From assembly GCA_964242735.1 (NCBI GenBank), contig CAXTAK010000017.1, positions 17,862 through 81,861 of the forward strand: a DNA stretch of 64,000 nt, written 5' to 3'. Positions 34,089 to 42,648 of this stretch are shown piece by piece (within the stretch, counting starts at the first letter, position 1; every line of letters starts with the position of its first letter). Origin of the DNA: CADCUY01 sp964242735 (GTDB lineage Bacteria > Actinomycetota > Actinomycetes > Actinomycetales > Quadrisphaeraceae). The translations under genes were made by a program, and so were the position numbers. The notes beneath the pieces were generated by a model. The model made no database searches and was not told the origin of the DNA. It worked only from the letters and a program-made list of their open reading frames with translations.

Positions 34089-34451
34089 ATGAAGATCCTG
34101 GTAGCCGACGACAGCCGCGTCATGCGGCAGATCGTCATCCGCACCCTGCGACAGGCCGGCTACGACGGCCACGACGTCGTCGAGGCCGAGGACGGGCGCG
34201 ACGCGCTCGAGAAGGTCACCTCCGAGGCGCCCGACCTGGTGCTCTCGGACTGGAACATGCCCGAGATGACCGGCATCGAGTGCCTGCGCGCCCTGCGGGC
34301 GTCGGGGTCGCAGGTGCCCTTCGGCTTCGTGACCTCCGAGGGCAGCGACGAGATGCGCTCGACCGCGGCGTCGGCCGGGGCGCTGTTCCTCATCGCCAAG
34401 CCGTTCACCCCCGAGGCGTTCGACGCCGTCCTCGCGCCGGTCCTGGGCTGA
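34089..34451 (+). CDS. CheY-type response regulator (second)
   Basis: A 120-residue receiver domain: Asp7/Asp8, phospho-acceptor Asp54 in LSDWNMPEMTG, Thr82 and Lys104 in IAKPFTPEAF. The ribosome site GAGGAGCTGTC precedes ATG 34089. It is clearly related to the first CheY but not identical, and is followed by its own CheX-like gene, so the operon has two response-regulator/phosphatase modules. Which of the two binds FliM cannot be told. Confidence 0.92.
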   Translation: MKILVADDSRVMRQIVIRTLRQAGYDGHDVVEAEDGRDALEKVTSEAPDLVLSDWNMPEMTGIECLRALRASGSQVPFGFVTSEGSDEMRSTAASAGALFLIAKPFTPEAFDAVLAPVLG

Positions 34452-34461
34452 GGGGGCGACC

Positions 34462-34944
34462 GTGGAGACCGCTGACCGCACGGCCCTGCCCCCCGCGAAG
34501 GACGTCCGCGACCTGCTCGAGGGGCTCCTGGGCAAGGACACCGACTTCAGCGACGGCCTGCGCGTGACCGCGCCGGGCGGGCTGGTCGGGCTGTACGTCG
34601 ACGACCAGCTGGGCCTGCGGGCCATCGTGGCCTTCGACATCGCGATGGCCGCGTACACCGGCGCCGCGATCGGACTGATGCCCCCCGGGGGGGCGCAGGA
34701 CGCCGTCGACGACGGAGAGCTGTTCCCGGTGATGCGCGACAACGCCGCCGAGGTGCTCAACGTGATGGCGGCGCTGTTCAACGTCGGTGGGGCGCCGCAC
34801 CTGCGCCTGTACGCGCACTACGCGCGAGGTGAGGAGGTGCCCGCTGACGTGCCCGCCAGGCTGGGCGCGCTGGGCATGCGCGCTGACTGGGCGGTGGCGG
34901 TCAAGGGGTACGGCACCGGCCAGCTGTCGATCATCCTGACCTGA
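34462..34944 (+). CDS. CheX-like chemotaxis protein (second, divergent)
   Basis: A 160-residue protein resembling CheX at low level. FDIAMAAYTGAAIGLMPPGG fits the core strands/helix, and VMRDNAAEVLNVMAALFN contains an ExxN motif in the helix where CheX has its active pair. The C-terminus ends in a strand GTGQLSIILT. GTG 34462 follows GAGGGGGCGACC. It is the last gene before the first scaffold gap. If active it would dephosphorylate the neighbouring CheY; it could instead be a non-catalytic binding protein. Confidence 0.65.
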   Translation: METADRTALPPAKDVRDLLEGLLGKDTDFSDGLRVTAPGGLVGLYVDDQLGLRAIVAFDIAMAAYTGAAIGLMPPGGAQDAVDDGELFPVMRDNAAEVLNVMAALFNVGGAPHLRLYAHYARGEEVPADVPARLGALGMRADWAVAVKGYGTGQLSIILT

Positions 34945-34961
34945 GGCGCACAGCACGAGGC

Positions 34962-35061
34962 NNNNNNNNNNNNNNNNNNNNNNNNNNNNNNNNNNNNNNN
35001 NNNNNNNNNNNNNNNNNNNNNNNNNNNNNNNNNNNNNNNNNNNNNNNNNNNNNNNNNNNNN
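34962..35061. other. scaffold gap (100 N)
   Basis: Exactly 100 N, the conventional length for a gap of unknown size. It lies between the end of the chemotaxis operon and the 3' end of fliW, the place where csrA is usually found. Confidence 0.99.
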
Positions 35062-35081
35062 GGCGCGGGGAGGGGCCGGGC

Positions 35082-35513
35082 TCAGGCCGCGAGCGGGGCG
35101 CGCAGCGGGAAGCCGCTCCCCGTGAGCACCACCTGCGCGGCGTCCAGCGTCGCCGGGTTCACCACGATCGGCGCCAGGAGGTTCGCGCTGGCGTCCTGCA
35201 GGGACTCCGCGGCGTTGACCACCACGAGCAGCAGGGGCTCCGTGTCGCCGTCCAGGCCCAGCGCGGCGCGGGTGAGCCCGTCGAGCTCCGGCGAGTAGTC
35301 GGCGAAGACCGCCTGCGGGGCGAGCACCAGCAGGCGCACCTCGGCGTCGTCCAGGCTCTGCAGGGAGAACAGCGGGCCCTGCTCGTCCAGGCGCACCAGC
35401 GCGAAGCGGCGCAGCGCCTCCAGGCCCAGCAGGGGGGCGACGAAGTCCAGCTCGGGCGCGCTCGTCCCGCTGGGGGTCTCGGTCGCGACAGCAGAGGTCG
35501 CTGGGTGGTCCAT
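35082..35513 (-). CDS. fliW: flagellar assembly factor FliW
   Basis: Protein antagonist of the translational repressor CsrA; it also binds flagellin, so flagellin synthesis follows export. The 143-residue core has LDFVAPLLGLEALRRFALVRL, LFSLQSLDDAEVRLLVLAP, DYSPELDG and NLLAPIVVNPATLDAAQVVL, all matching FliW. ATG 35513 is favoured by GAGGGA upstream and by family length; an in-frame ATG at 35576 that overlaps the flgL stop would add 21 residues. csrA normally follows directly; here the scaffold gap follows. Confidence 0.88.
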   Translation of the reverse strand: MDHPATSAVATETPSGTSAPELDFVAPLLGLEALRRFALVRLDEQGPLFSLQSLDDAEVRLLVLAPQAVFADYSPELDGLTRAALGLDGDTEPLLLVVVNAAESLQDASANLLAPIVVNPATLDAAQVVLTGSGFPLRAPLAA

Positions 35514-35572
35514 GGTGGCAGTGTCCCTCATCGCGGACCGCGTCGTCGGAGGCTCCGTCATCGGGGAATCCA

Positions 35573-36475
35573 TCATCGGAGGAAGTCCATCAGGCTCGGC
35601 TGCAGCACCTTCGCGGTCGCCCCGAGGGCGGCGCGGTAGGCCACCTCCTGGCTCTGCAGCGCCACGATGGTCGCCGGCAGGTCGATGGACTCCACCTCCG
35701 ACAGCGACGTCGTCACCGCCAGCTCCCGGTCGTCGGCGGCCTGGCGCGCGGTGTCCAGCCGCACCGCGCGGGCGCCGACCTGCGAGTGGGCGGCGGTGAC
35801 CCGCTCGAAGCGCTCCCCCAGCTCACCGAGTGACGCCGACAGGGCGGGGTCGCCGGCGCGCACCTGCGCGGCGATGGTGTCGAGCAGCGCGAAGACCGTG
35901 TCGCCCCCCTCGCCGAACACCGCGGGGCCCTCGACGTCGACGCGCACGCTGGTGTCGGAGGCCACGCGGCGCTCCACGGTGCCGGTGCCCGTCGACGCCC
36001 ACGTGTACGTGCGCGGCGGTCCCGCGCCGACCGTGACCGCCGCCCCCGGCCCTGAGGTGCCCGCGAACACCGAGCGCCCGAGGTAGCTGGTGTTCGCCTG
36101 GGCGACCAGCTCGTCGCGCAGACCCTCGATCTCCAGGGCCATCGCCTCGCGGCTGCTCGCGCTCTGCGCGCCGGTGTTCAGCGCCGCGATGGCGAGCACC
36201 TTCACGCCGGTCAGCGTCGTGGTGGAGGTCGTCAGCGCCCTGTCCGCGGAGTTCAACCACCCGGTGCCGTCGTCGATGCTGCGCCGGTGCTGCTCCGTGG
36301 CCCGCAGGTCCGAGCGCAGCTGCAGCACGTCGACGGTGCCGGTGGGGTCGTCGGAGGGGCGGTTGATGCGCTTCTGGGTGGAGAGCTGCTCCTGGATGGT
36401 CGCCATCGCGGAGAGGTTGCGCTGCAGGTGCCCCAGCGTCGACTCCTGGATGGAGCGGTGCGTGATGCGGGTCAT
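35573..36475 (-). CDS. flgL: flagellar hook-associated protein 3 (FlgL)
   Basis: Junction protein between hook and filament, exported by the flagellar type III system. 300 residues: the N-terminal helix MTRITHRSIQESTLGHLQRN, STQKRINRPSDDPTGT (the flagellin-like D0/D1 signature), a variable middle (about 130-200), and a C-terminal coiled coil ending AYRAALGATAKVLQPSLMDFLR. ATG 36475 lies two bases after the flgK stop. Same operon as flgN, flgK and fliW. Confidence 0.94.
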   Translation of the reverse strand: MTRITHRSIQESTLGHLQRNLSAMATIQEQLSTQKRINRPSDDPTGTVDVLQLRSDLRATEQHRRSIDDGTGWLNSADRALTTSTTTLTGVKVLAIAALNTGAQSASSREAMALEIEGLRDELVAQANTSYLGRSVFAGTSGPGAAVTVGAGPPRTYTWASTGTGTVERRVASDTSVRVDVEGPAVFGEGGDTVFALLDTIAAQVRAGDPALSASLGELGERFERVTAAHSQVGARAVRLDTARQAADDRELAVTTSLSEVESIDLPATIVALQSQEVAYRAALGATAKVLQPSLMDFLR

Positions 36476-36477
36476 GA

Positions 36478-37863
36478 CTACCTCCCCACGAGTCCGGTGC
36501 GGTTGATCAGCGTGTCGAGCGCCTGGTCCACGGCGGTCAGCACCCGCGCGGCGCCCTCGTAGGCGCGCTGGACGACGAGCAGGTTCGCCGTCTCCTCGTC
36601 CAGGCTGACGCCGGTGGCCGACTGCTGGTCCGCGACGGCGGCGGCCAGCGTGGTGGCCAGCACCTGCCGCGTGGCGCTCGCGGACTGCGTGCGCACCCCG
36701 ATGTCGACGACGTGGCCCTGCCACCGGGCGTCGGGCCCGTCCGCGGCCGTGCGCAGGTCGGCGATCGCCGCGGCGACCGAGGAGTCGGAGGGGCCCCGGC
36801 CGGCCTGGCCGGCGCGCAGGGTGCCCGGGTCGGCGACGACGTCCGCCGCGATCGCGGTGTTCGCCGCGGTGGTGCCGACGAGGAGCTCCCCGCCGCCGGT
36901 GGTGGCGTAGACGTCGTTCACGGTCGTGCGCAGCGAGCCCGCCACCTCGTCGTAGCGGGCGGTGGCGCCGGGCAGGGTGGTGTTGAGCGCGTCCAGGGCG
37001 CCGGCGAACTGCCCGCCGCGCACCGTGATCGCCGGGCCGCCGTCGGCGCGCGCCAGGCGCACCGGGTCGGTGGCCGCGTCGGCGGCGCTGCCCGCGCCGG
37101 CGACCACGACGGCCGAGGCGGTGAGGCCGGCGACGACGGGGTTGCCGTCGAGGTAGACGTCGAGCACCCCGCCCTCCTTCGGCACCGCCAGGGCACCGGT
37201 GAGCTCCACGAGGCGGGTGACCATCTGGTCGCGCTGGTCCATCAGCTCGTTGGCGCCGCCACCGTTGCCGAGCGCGCCGACCACCGCGCCGTTCAGGCGG
37301 GCGATGCCGCCGGTCAGCTCGTTGACCTCGGTGGCCAGGGCGTCGGTGCGGGTGCGCTGGTCGGTCCACAGGACGTCGACGCTGCGGGCACCGCTCTTGA
37401 GGGAGTCGAGCACGTGCTGGGTCTTCTCCACGAGCACCTCGCGGGCCGCCAGCGCCCCGTCACCGGTGGGGTGCGCGGCGAGGGTGGACCACGAGGTCCA
37501 CATCTCGCTGAGCTGCGCGGCGATGCCCCGCTCCCCGGGCTCCGACAGCAGCCGCTCGACCTCGGTGAGGGTCTCGGCGCGGGCCTGGAGGTCGGCGTGG
37601 GTGGAGGTCTGGCTGCGCACCCGGGCGGTGAGGAACTCGTCGGCGAGGCGCGAGGTGCCGACGATCTGCACCCCGCCGCCGGCGAGCAGGTCGTTGGCGA
37701 CGAGCGAGCTCGCCCCGGGGGCCGGGTTGGCGGCGAGGTCGACCCGCTGGCGGGTGTAGCCGACGGTGTTGACGTTGGCGATGTTCTGCCCGGTCACGTC
37801 GAGGGCGCGGCGGTGGGCCATCAGGCCGGTCAGGGCGGTGTTCAGGCCCGAGAAGCTGCTCAT
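36478..37863 (-). CDS. flgK: flagellar hook-associated protein 1 (FlgK)
   Basis: First hook-filament junction protein. 461 residues with the N-terminal flagellar rod/hook motif SSFSGLNTALTGLMAHR and NIANVNTVGYTRQRVDL, a long helical D1 domain, and the C-terminal VSLDEETANLLVVQRAYEGAARVLTAVDQALDTL typical of FlgK. ATG 37863 overlaps the flgN stop by one base (TGATG). A longer upstream extension is an artefact of the open antisense frame. Confidence 0.95.
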   Translation of the reverse strand: MSSFSGLNTALTGLMAHRRALDVTGQNIANVNTVGYTRQRVDLAANPAPGASSLVANDLLAGGGVQIVGTSRLADEFLTARVRSQTSTHADLQARAETLTEVERLLSEPGERGIAAQLSEMWTSWSTLAAHPTGDGALAAREVLVEKTQHVLDSLKSGARSVDVLWTDQRTRTDALATEVNELTGGIARLNGAVVGALGNGGGANELMDQRDQMVTRLVELTGALAVPKEGGVLDVYLDGNPVVAGLTASAVVVAGAGSAADAATDPVRLARADGGPAITVRGGQFAGALDALNTTLPGATARYDEVAGSLRTTVNDVYATTGGGELLVGTTAANTAIAADVVADPGTLRAGQAGRGPSDSSVAAAIADLRTAADGPDARWQGHVVDIGVRTQSASATRQVLATTLAAAVADQQSATGVSLDEETANLLVVQRAYEGAARVLTAVDQALDTLINRTGLVGR

Positions 37864-38342
37864 CACAGGGCCCTGTCGAAGAGGCGGGCCGGGGCGGCGG
37901 ACGCCACCCGGCCGGGAGGGGCGTAGGTCTCCACGGTGCCGGCGAGGTTCAGCAGGGACTCGTGCGCGGCGCGCTGGGCGACGGCGAGGACCTCGCGGTT
38001 GGACGCCGAGACCCGTCCGATGGCCGTCGTCAGCTCCACGAGGGCGTCGCGGTGGGCGATCAGGAGGTCGCGCCACGGGTCGGGCGAGGCCACGGCCATG
38101 TCGTGGAGGCTCGGGCTCGGCGCCAGGCCCACCTCTGCCGCGTAGGCGTCGACCTCGACGGCGCGCAGCAGCTCCGAGCGGCGCACCTCCTCCAGGACGA
38201 CCTCGACCTCGCGGGTGGCGTGCGCCAACCAGCGGGTGCGCCCCGCGGCCATCAGCAGCTGCTCCACGTCGAGCTTGAACAGCAGCACCTCCAGCTGCTC
38301 GCGCTCGCGCCACAGCACGTTCGACACCTCGGCCACGCCCAT
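37863..38342 (-). CDS. flgN: flagellar export chaperone FlgN
   Basis: Cytoplasmic chaperone for FlgK and FlgL, which are encoded directly downstream. The 159-residue protein is helical: WREREQLEVLLFKLDVEQLLMAAGRTRWL and EVEVVLEEVRRSELLRAVEVDAYA fit the FlgN fold. ATG 38342 is about 50 bases from the sigma-28-type promoter at 38396-38423. Similarity in this family is low, so the call leans partly on position. Confidence 0.85.
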   Translation of the reverse strand: MGVAEVSNVLWREREQLEVLLFKLDVEQLLMAAGRTRWLAHATREVEVVLEEVRRSELLRAVEVDAYAAEVGLAPSPSLHDMAVASPDPWRDLLIAHRDALVELTTAIGRVSASNREVLAVAQRAAHESLLNLAGTVETYAPPGRVASAAPARLFDRAL

Positions 38343-38395
38343 GCGAACCTCCGACCCCGTCCATGGGCTGCGGTGTGCAGTCCTCGTCGGGATGT

Positions 38396-38423
38396 CCATC
38401 GGCGCCGGGCGCCGATCCCTGAG
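38396..38423 (-). promoter_or_regulatory. sigma-28-type promoter for flgN-flgK-flgL-fliW
   Basis: On the minus strand CTCAGG (38423-38418), 14 bases, GCCGATGG (38403-38396). Its -10 is identical to that of fliC. It lies between flgN and the divergent sigma-factor gene. Confidence 0.75.
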
Positions 38424-38490
38424 CTGTTCGGGCGTGCGCGAGCGGGTGAGTCCGCTCAAGGGGCCCGGCGCGCGGGTCGAACTCCAGGGC

Positions 38491-39384
38491 GTGACTCCCG
38501 CTGCCACGATCACCCGTCCCGCGCCGTCCGCCGCCACCGACGAGCTGGTGCGCACGCACGTGCCGATCGTGGGGTACCAGGTGAACGAGACCATGGCGCG
38601 CCTGCCCGGGCACGTGCACCGCGACGACCTGGTCTCCGCCGGCCTCGCCGCGCTCGCCGCGGCGGCGACGGCGTACGACGCCGCCACCGGGGTGCCGTTC
38701 GCCCGGTACGCGACACTGCGGATCCGCGGGGCGCTGCTGGACGAGCTGCGGGCGATGGACTGGGCCCCGCGCGGGGCGCGCACCCGCGCGAAGGAGATGG
38801 ACGCCGCCGAGGACCGCCTGGCCGTGCAGCTCGGACGCCGGCCCGGCCGCGCGGAGCTCGCCGCCGCGCTGGGGTGCCCGCCCGCGGAGGTCGAGGCGGT
38901 GCGCCGCGACACCGCCCGCGCCGTCGTCAGCCTCGACGCCGGGGACGGCGCGGTGGCCGAGACCCTCGTGCACCGGGGGCTCGGGCCGGAGGAGCAGCTG
39001 CTGCAGGGCGAGCAGGTGCGGTACCTGCACGCCGCGGTCGGGGCGCTGCCGGAGCGGATGCGCGCCGTCGTGCAGGCCCTGTTCGTGGACGACCGGCCCG
39101 TGACCGACGTGGCCGCGGAGCTCGCGGTGACCGAGTCGCGGGTCAGCCAGCTGCGCACCGAGGCCCTGGCGCTGCTGAAGGACGGGATGAACTCCGTCCT
39201 GGAACCGGCGGCGGTGGCTCCGGCGGAGCGGCCCGGGGGAGTGGTGGACCGCAAGCGGCAGGCGTACTTCGCGGCCGTGGCGGCTGCGGCCGCGGCGCGC
39301 CCTGCGGTGGCGGTCGCGGCGGTGGGCACGCCGCGGCCGACGTCGGCCTTCGCGCGCGCGACGCCGCTGCGCGCCCTGGGCTGA
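38491..39384 (+). CDS. fliA: flagellar sigma factor (FliA/SigD/WhiG type, sigma-28)
   Basis: RNA polymerase sigma factor for late flagellar genes. Region 2 lies at DELVRTHVPIVGYQVNETMARLP with DDLVSAGLAAL (-10 recognition) and FARYATLRIRGALLDELRAMDWAPR, the classic FliA/WhiG block; region 3 is GRRPGRAELAAALG; region 4 is LPERMRAVVQALFVDDRPVTDVAAELAVTESRVSQL with a helix-turn-helix for the -35. The C-terminal 65 residues are an unusual Ala/Pro-rich tail. GTG 38491 is preferred; an in-frame ATG at 38392 would add 33 residues that include the divergent promoter. No FlgM gene is visible. Confidence 0.9.
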   Translation: MTPAATITRPAPSAATDELVRTHVPIVGYQVNETMARLPGHVHRDDLVSAGLAALAAAATAYDAATGVPFARYATLRIRGALLDELRAMDWAPRGARTRAKEMDAAEDRLAVQLGRRPGRAELAAALGCPPAEVEAVRRDTARAVVSLDAGDGAVAETLVHRGLGPEEQLLQGEQVRYLHAAVGALPERMRAVVQALFVDDRPVTDVAAELAVTESRVSQLRTEALALLKDGMNSVLEPAAVAPAERPGGVVDRKRQAYFAAVAAAAAARPAVAVAAVGTPRPTSAFARATPLRALG

Positions 39385-39896
39385 CCGAGCTCCTGGGCCG
39401 AGGCAGCCGTCGCGGCCGGTGAGACGACCACCTCGCAGGAGGTGGCGTCGCTCATGGACGAGCGCCGACGTCGCCAGCAGGCCGGTGCGTGACGACGGCC
39501 CGACGCTGCCCGACCGAGCTCGATCCACTGGGGCCCGCAGGACGAGCTCGTGCTGTCGCCCGGCGCCCGGTGGGCGCGGAGCCACTCGCTCCGCCCGGCG
39601 GCAGCGTTCGCGGCGTGGGAGTCCACCTCCGAACCCCTTCTCGACCGCCCGGGTGGTCCGGACCTCGCGCACCGCGGTGACGCCCGCCGCCACCGAGGCA
39701 CCCCCGCACCGGCTCGCGCACCCGGGCGAGGCTCCGCGACGCCCCGGACACCCCAACAGCCCCCGCGGTCCGCTGGCTCCCGCACCGAGGTCGGAGTAGT
39801 CGGACGGTCGCAGGGCTTCAAACCGCGCTGATGGCCGTGGCGTCGACCCGTTCGGCGCAACCTGTGACAGCGATGGCAGCACTGCTCACGCATCGA
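39385..39896. other. intergenic stretch without a convincing gene
   Basis: Over 500 bases after the sigma-factor gene with only short shadow frames on both strands and no family match. A promoter motif follows at 39897. I see no tRNA, terminator of note or repeat here. Confidence 0.6.
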
Positions 39897-39924
39897 CTCA
39901 ACGTCTGTGACTCGGTGCCGATGG
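39897..39924 (+). promoter_or_regulatory. sigma-28-type promoter for the TasA/SipW operon
   Basis: CTCAAC (39897-39902), 14 bases, GCCGATGG (39917-39924). The -10 and spacer length equal those of fliC; the -35 differs in its last base. It leaves a leader of about 95 bases before ATG 40024. Confidence 0.68.
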
Positions 39925-40023
39925 AGGTGCTGAGGTCCACCAGGACCGGCGGCTGGCGGATCGCCAGGCGTAGGAGCCCCGGCTCGGGGTCTCGATCCCC
40001 ACGGGGAAGACACGGAGGTTGCA

Positions 40024-40686
40024 ATGACTGAGCACACGGTGAGCGCGGCGAAGGCCGCCCCCCAGCAGGATCGCCGTCGGACCAAGAAGGTCTTCGCCTC
40101 CCTGGCCGCCGTCACCATGGTGGGCGTCGCCGGTGTCGCCGGCACGACCGCGGCGCTGAGCGCCACCACGGAGAACGCGGCCAACGAGTTCGACGCGGCC
40201 TTCATCGAGCTGACGGACAACGACGCAGGCTCGTTCATGTACGACGTGGAGAACCAGGAGGTGGGTGACTTCGTCCAGCGCTGCATCCGCATCTCCTACA
40301 AGGGCTCGAAGCCCGCGGACCTCAGCCTGGCGCTCTCCAGCGGGGTGCTGGACGACGGTGCGGCGAACCTGAACCTCACCGTCGAGAGCGGCGCGTCCAC
40401 CACGGCGACCTTCACCCCGGCGACCGAGAACGACGACGTGCAGCCCACCAACTGCGGCGACTTCGCCCCCACCGGCGCGGCGCTGTTCGACGGCAAGCTG
40501 GACGCGTTCCAGGCCACCCACGGCACCCAGGCGACCGCTCTGGCCGACCCCACCCCGCTGGCGGCCGGCAACGCCACCTTCGTCGACTACCGCATCACGG
40601 TCGAGCTCGACCCGGACGCAGTGGTGACGTCGGAGAACTACCTGTCGGGGCTGCACACCTACACCTGGTACGCCGACCAGGCCTGA
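40024..40686 (+). CDS. TasA-like fibre subunit (SipW-dependent secreted protein)
   Basis: A 220-residue secreted protein. A basic N-terminus (RRRTKK, residues 17-22) and a hydrophobic segment (23-45) are followed by SATTENAANEFDAAFIELTDND, the form of a SipW-type signal/cleavage region and first strand of TasA/camelysin proteins. The remaining beta-rich chain has paired cysteines (IRCI-type site near 87 and NCGDF near 143) and ends LHTYTWYADQA, like other TasA C-termini. GGAGGTTGC precedes ATG 40024. TasA proteins polymerise into extracellular fibres; polymerisation here is inferred from family and from the adjacent sipW. Confidence 0.78.
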   Translation: MTEHTVSAAKAAPQQDRRRTKKVFASLAAVTMVGVAGVAGTTAALSATTENAANEFDAAFIELTDNDAGSFMYDVENQEVGDFVQRCIRISYKGSKPADLSLALSSGVLDDGAANLNLTVESGASTTATFTPATENDDVQPTNCGDFAPTGAALFDGKLDAFQATHGTQATALADPTPLAAGNATFVDYRITVELDPDAVVTSENYLSGLHTYTWYADQA

Positions 40687-40709
40687 CCAGCACCTGACGG
40701 GAGACAGCG

Positions 40710-41297
40710 ATGAGCAGCGACGGGCCGGGGCTCGGGACGATCACGTCCCGGCCCGTCCTGCCGTCGCAGCCTCCCGTCCTCGGTCGGTGGAGGTACGCCT
40801 TCCGCGCCGCCGGGCTGGCAGCTGGGCTCGGGGCCGTCGTCGCGCTGGGGCCGGTCCTGAGGCCGGCGGACGGTCCGCCGTCCCTGCCGTTGACCGTGCA
40901 CGCCCACGTGGACCGCAGCGGCGAGGTGGGCCTGGTCTCCGGCGGGCAGATGCTCTCCTCCGCGCACGTGCGACCGGGCCCCGACGGGGCAGCTCGCGGC
41001 GCGGTCGAGGTCGTCTCCCAGACGTGGGCGCCGCTGGCGGTCCGCATCCGCGACACCGGGCCGGCCATCGGCCTCGAGGACCAGGTGGTCGTGCGGGTCA
41101 TGCTCGACGACGCGGTCCTGTTCGACGGGCCGCGCTCGCAGCTGCGGGCCGCCGACTCCGACCCCGGTCGTCTCGAGCCGGGCCAGCGCGGCCTCCTCGA
41201 CATCACGGTCAGCCTCACCGACGGCGCGGACGCCCACCAGGGCCGCATCACCGACATGACGCTCACCATCAGCTCGACCCCGACCGAGGAGGACTGA
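40710..41297 (+). CDS. membrane-anchored secreted protein of the TasA cluster
   Basis: 195 residues with a cytoplasmic head of about 25 residues, one hydrophobic helix (about 30-50, AFRAAGLAAGLGAVVALGPVL) and an extracellular beta-rich domain that ends in LTISSTPTEED. The segment LEPGQRGLLDITVSLTDGAD recalls the penultimate strands of TasA-like proteins, but I do not recognise a named family. GGGAGACAGCG precedes ATG 40710. Lying between two TasA-like genes and before sipW, it may anchor or initiate the fibre as TapA does in Bacillus; this is inference. Confidence 0.65.
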   Translation: MSSDGPGLGTITSRPVLPSQPPVLGRWRYAFRAAGLAAGLGAVVALGPVLRPADGPPSLPLTVHAHVDRSGEVGLVSGGQMLSSAHVRPGPDGAARGAVEVVSQTWAPLAVRIRDTGPAIGLEDQVVVRVMLDDAVLFDGPRSQLRAADSDPGRLEPGQRGLLDITVSLTDGADAHQGRITDMTLTISSTPTEED

Positions 41298-41299
41298 GC

Positions 41300-41896
41300 A
41301 TGCGCACTCCTGTGAAGCTCGCCACGACCGCCGCTGTGCTGGTCGGCCTCTCCACCGTCGCCACCGGCGGCGGCGGCACCTACGCCGCCTTCAGCGCGAG
41401 CACCGAGAACACCGGCAACAGCTTCGACGCGGGGACCGTCTCGCTCACCGACAACGACGGCGGCGCCACCGCGATGTTCACCGCGACCGGCATGAGGCCG
41501 GGCGGCGCCGCCGAGGTCGGCTGCATCCGCGTCACCTCCACGGGCACCATCGCCGTGCCGGTGCGCCTGCACGGGACGACCACCGGCACCGGTCTCGGCA
41601 CCCACCTCAACCTGGTCGTCGAGCGCGGCACGCAGCCCGCGACCGCCTTCGACGCGTGCACGGGCTTCACGCCCGACACCGCGAACCACAAGGGCCTGGG
41701 CAACGGCGTCCTCTACACCGGCACGCTGGCGGCCTACCCCGCGACGCACGCCACCGGGATCACCGACCCGAACGCCGCGTGGACGCTGAACGAGAACCAC
41801 GTCTACCGCTTCACCGTGACCCTGCCGGTCGCCGCCGACAACGCCGCTCAGGGCAAGAACGCCACGACGGCGTTCACGTGGGAGGCCCAGAGCTGA
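41300..41896 (+). CDS. TasA-like fibre subunit (second)
   Basis: 198 residues. Signal segment at 5-24, then TYAAFSASTENTGNSFDAG, a textbook SipW-dependent cleavage site and first strand (residues 27-45), then a beta-sandwich with two cysteines (GCIRV and DACTGF) that could form a disulphide, ending HVYRFTVTLP and KNATTAFTWEAQS. ATG 41300 lies three bases after the previous stop, with GAGGAGGAC upstream. The stop overlaps the sipW start. The best TasA match of the cluster. Confidence 0.85.
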   Translation: MRTPVKLATTAAVLVGLSTVATGGGGTYAAFSASTENTGNSFDAGTVSLTDNDGGATAMFTATGMRPGGAAEVGCIRVTSTGTIAVPVRLHGTTTGTGLGTHLNLVVERGTQPATAFDACTGFTPDTANHKGLGNGVLYTGTLAAYPATHATGITDPNAAWTLNENHVYRFTVTLPVAADNAAQGKNATTAFTWEAQS

Positions 41897-42648
41897 TGGG
41901 CCGGCGCGCACTGCGACCGCCGGTGGCCTCGGGCCACCGGCGGCTGCAGCGCGCCCGCGCGGCCAGCGGCTTCGCGGTGTGCTGGGCGCTGATCGGTCTC
42001 GCCGTAGGGGCCATGCTGCTCACCACCGGGGGTGAGCACGCGAAGATCCGCGTGATGACGGTGCTCACCGGGAGCATGCGACCCACCCTCGGCGTCGGCG
42101 ACGTCGTCATGGCCGAGGTCGTGCCCGCCTCGCAGATCCGCTCCGGCGACATCGTCACGTACCGCGAGCCCACCGGGAAGCGCTACGTCACCCACCGGGT
42201 GCAGAGCATCGTGTGGACCGGAGACCTCGCCAGCGTCGTCACCCGCGGTGACGCCAACGAGATCGGCGAGACGTGGACGGTCCGCGGTGACGGTGCCATC
42301 GGCCGCGTCAAGCTGCACGTGTCCCACGTCGGCTACGTCATCGGCGCCCTCGGCTCCGCGCAGGGCCGCCTGGTGATCGTCGGGGTCGCGGCGGTGCTCG
42401 GCGTGTACGCGATGCTGCTGATCTGGCGCCCGCGCCGCGAGGACATGACGGCCCGGGTGCGCGAGCTGCTCGAGCAGCTGACCCCGCCGCCCGCTCCCGC
42501 GCCGACCCCGCCGCCCGCACACGCGCTCGCGCCGGCCGACGACGAAGCGCGCGAGCTGACCGGCGAGGAGCTCCTCTCGCTCGGTGAGCTCCTCCCGCGC
42601 GGAGCCGACGCTCCCCGTGAGGAGGAGCTCGTCGGTGGTGCCCGCTGA
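41896..42648 (+). CDS. sipW: signal peptidase I, SipW/ER type
   Basis: Membrane peptidase that processes the TasA-type precursors. 250 residues: first membrane helix about 26-45, catalytic Ser60 in TGSMRPTL, His100 in YVTHRV (histidine rather than lysine marks the SipW/ER type) and Asp119 in RGDAN, then a second helix about 145-168 and an acidic, Pro-rich cytoplasmic tail of about 80 residues that is longer than in Bacillus SipW. ATG 41896 overlaps the stop of the second TasA-like gene. All catalytic residues are present. Confidence 0.92.
   Translation: MGRRALRPPVASGHRRLQRARAASGFAVCWALIGLAVGAMLLTTGGEHAKIRVMTVLTGSMRPTLGVGDVVMAEVVPASQIRSGDIVTYREPTGKRYVTHRVQSIVWTGDLASVVTRGDANEIGETWTVRGDGAIGRVKLHVSHVGYVIGALGSAQGRLVIVGVAAVLGVYAMLLIWRPRREDMTARVRELLEQLTPPPAPAPTPPPAHALAPADDEARELTGEELLSLGELLPRGADAPREEELVGGAR

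Noticed and set aside
38455..38486. CTCAAG at 38455 as a sigma-28 promoter for fliA itself
   Set aside because: No GCCGAT follows at 14-16 bases (the sequence is TCGAAC), so only the -35 half is present.
39419..39831. Short plus- and minus-strand frames in the space before the TasA cluster
   Set aside because: No ribosome sites, no motif, Arg/Pro-rich composition in all frames; treated as non-coding.
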